Positions 47,848 to 48,216 of a DNA stretch of 48,216 nt are shown here, piece by piece (position 1 is the first letter of the stretch; every line of letters begins with the position of its first letter). The DNA is from an uncultured Chloroflexota bacterium (GTDB lineage Bacteria; Chloroflexota; Anaerolineae; UBA4142; SHND01). The stretch spans positions 1-48,216 of the forward strand of contig CALMZO010000412.1 in assembly GCA_937870825.1 (NCBI GenBank), read 5' to 3'. Made by a program: the position numbers and the translations under genes. Under the pieces are notes generated by a model that ran no database searches, was not told the origin of the DNA, and was given only the letters and a program-made list of their open reading frames with translations.

Positions 47848-48216
47848 TTACGCGCGTGTCAACACATAGCCGATGCCGTCATTTCCAACGGCGGCATACC
47901 CATTCGGCAAAGGTCCAGTGACGGTAACCGCGAGAATGAAGGGTTGAAATGTATTGACGACACCTTGAAGTGAGAGCTGCTTGGTGAGCGGATTGAATGT
48001 CCATGAACCGTTCACCGGCACCTGGTACATTCCCACTTGTTGAACCATTTGAAAGGTGCCGTTCGGAGAAAACTTGACTTGGAGGCGGCTGCCCACCATA
48101 TCTTGTACTTGAATGTTCCATGTGCCAATCGGATTAAACTCATCCTCGGTGGCTTTTGGCAGAACGGTTGTAAAGTCTGATGTCTCTTTGCGCGTCTGCT
48201 CCCCACCGCGCACGTT
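47848..48216 (-). CDS. Hypothetical beta-rich protein, partial at the window edge
   Basis: The last ~122 residues of a protein whose start lies beyond the right edge; the reading frame runs on without a start. GTWNIQVQDMVGSRLQVKFSPNG and GSWTFNPLTKQLSLQGV are strand-rich and resemble lipocalin-like or uncharacterised calycin-fold domains, a weak suggestion only. It is on the same strand as the CHAT genes and upstream of them, so it may belong to the same cluster. Confidence 0.7.
   Translation of the reverse strand, partial: NVRGGEQTRKETSDFTTVLPKATEDEFNPIGTWNIQVQDMVGSRLQVKFSPNGTFQMVQQVGMYQVPVNGSWTFNPLTKQLSLQGVVNTFQPFILAVTVTGPLPNGYAAVGNDGIGYVLTRA

Noticed and set aside
1..48216. tRNA, rRNA or CRISPR loci
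   Set aside because: No acceptor/T-arm pair fits a tRNA cloverleaf. TTCGAA-like strings lie within coding sequence (for example the sulfotransferase). No regularly spaced identical repeats with unique spacers; the heptad arrays have no spacers.

Overview
The window reads as chromosomal DNA from a bacterium of the Chloroflexota, probably Anaerolineae-like. This is inferred from gene content and style: several lipoproteins with Thr/Pro-rich linkers after the lipobox, heavy use of GCG/CGC codons, a DUF3048 lipoprotein, a MoaD-MoaE fusion and CHAT-domain proteins. No rRNA or tRNA gene was found to fix the taxonomy.

Left part (1-24.4 kb), housekeeping and metabolism: the end of metK, argF, a DUF3048 lipoprotein, a patatin-like lipase, a long CoaE with an extra C-terminal domain, three small or unknown proteins, a glycosidase-like lipoprotein, a threonine dehydratase-type enzyme, an SDR protein, a DUF72 protein, a DUF433/PIN-like pair, nth, another lipoprotein, a fused molybdopterin synthase, an AI-2E-type permease overlapping a TerC protein, pnp and rpsO in reverse order, a secreted phosphoesterase and a sulfotransferase. 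Centre (24.5-30.9 kb), RNA-targeting and conflict genes: an AT-rich orphan gene with a HEPN-type Rx4H motif, a NYN ribonuclease-like gene flanked by a duplicated methyltransferase gene end, a SPOUT methyltransferase, a HepT/MntA pair and a HigB/HigA pair.

The acs1 to symporter region (28.3-39.9 kb) is an acetate/monocarboxylate module. It has two acetyl-CoA-synthetase-like genes, a CPA2 antiporter, a sodium:solute symporter with its separate DUF4212 small subunit, the decayed end of a DnaQ-like exonuclease gene, and a second symporter with DUF4212 fused to its N-terminus. A histidine kinase/response regulator pair follows. The right end (42-48.2 kb) is a cluster of two CHAT-protease-like proteins, a two-TM coiled-coil protein and a membrane protein with a hexapeptide-repeat N-terminus. 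This is the best candidate for a little-studied multi-gene system here.

The most unusual DNA-level feature is a family of degenerate arrays with a strict 7-base period. They fill about 15 intergenic gaps, each with its own word, usually as a run of heptads followed by the complementary run. Some run into stop codons and several end within about 10 bases of the next start codon. A different palindromic repeat sits in frame inside the second acs gene.
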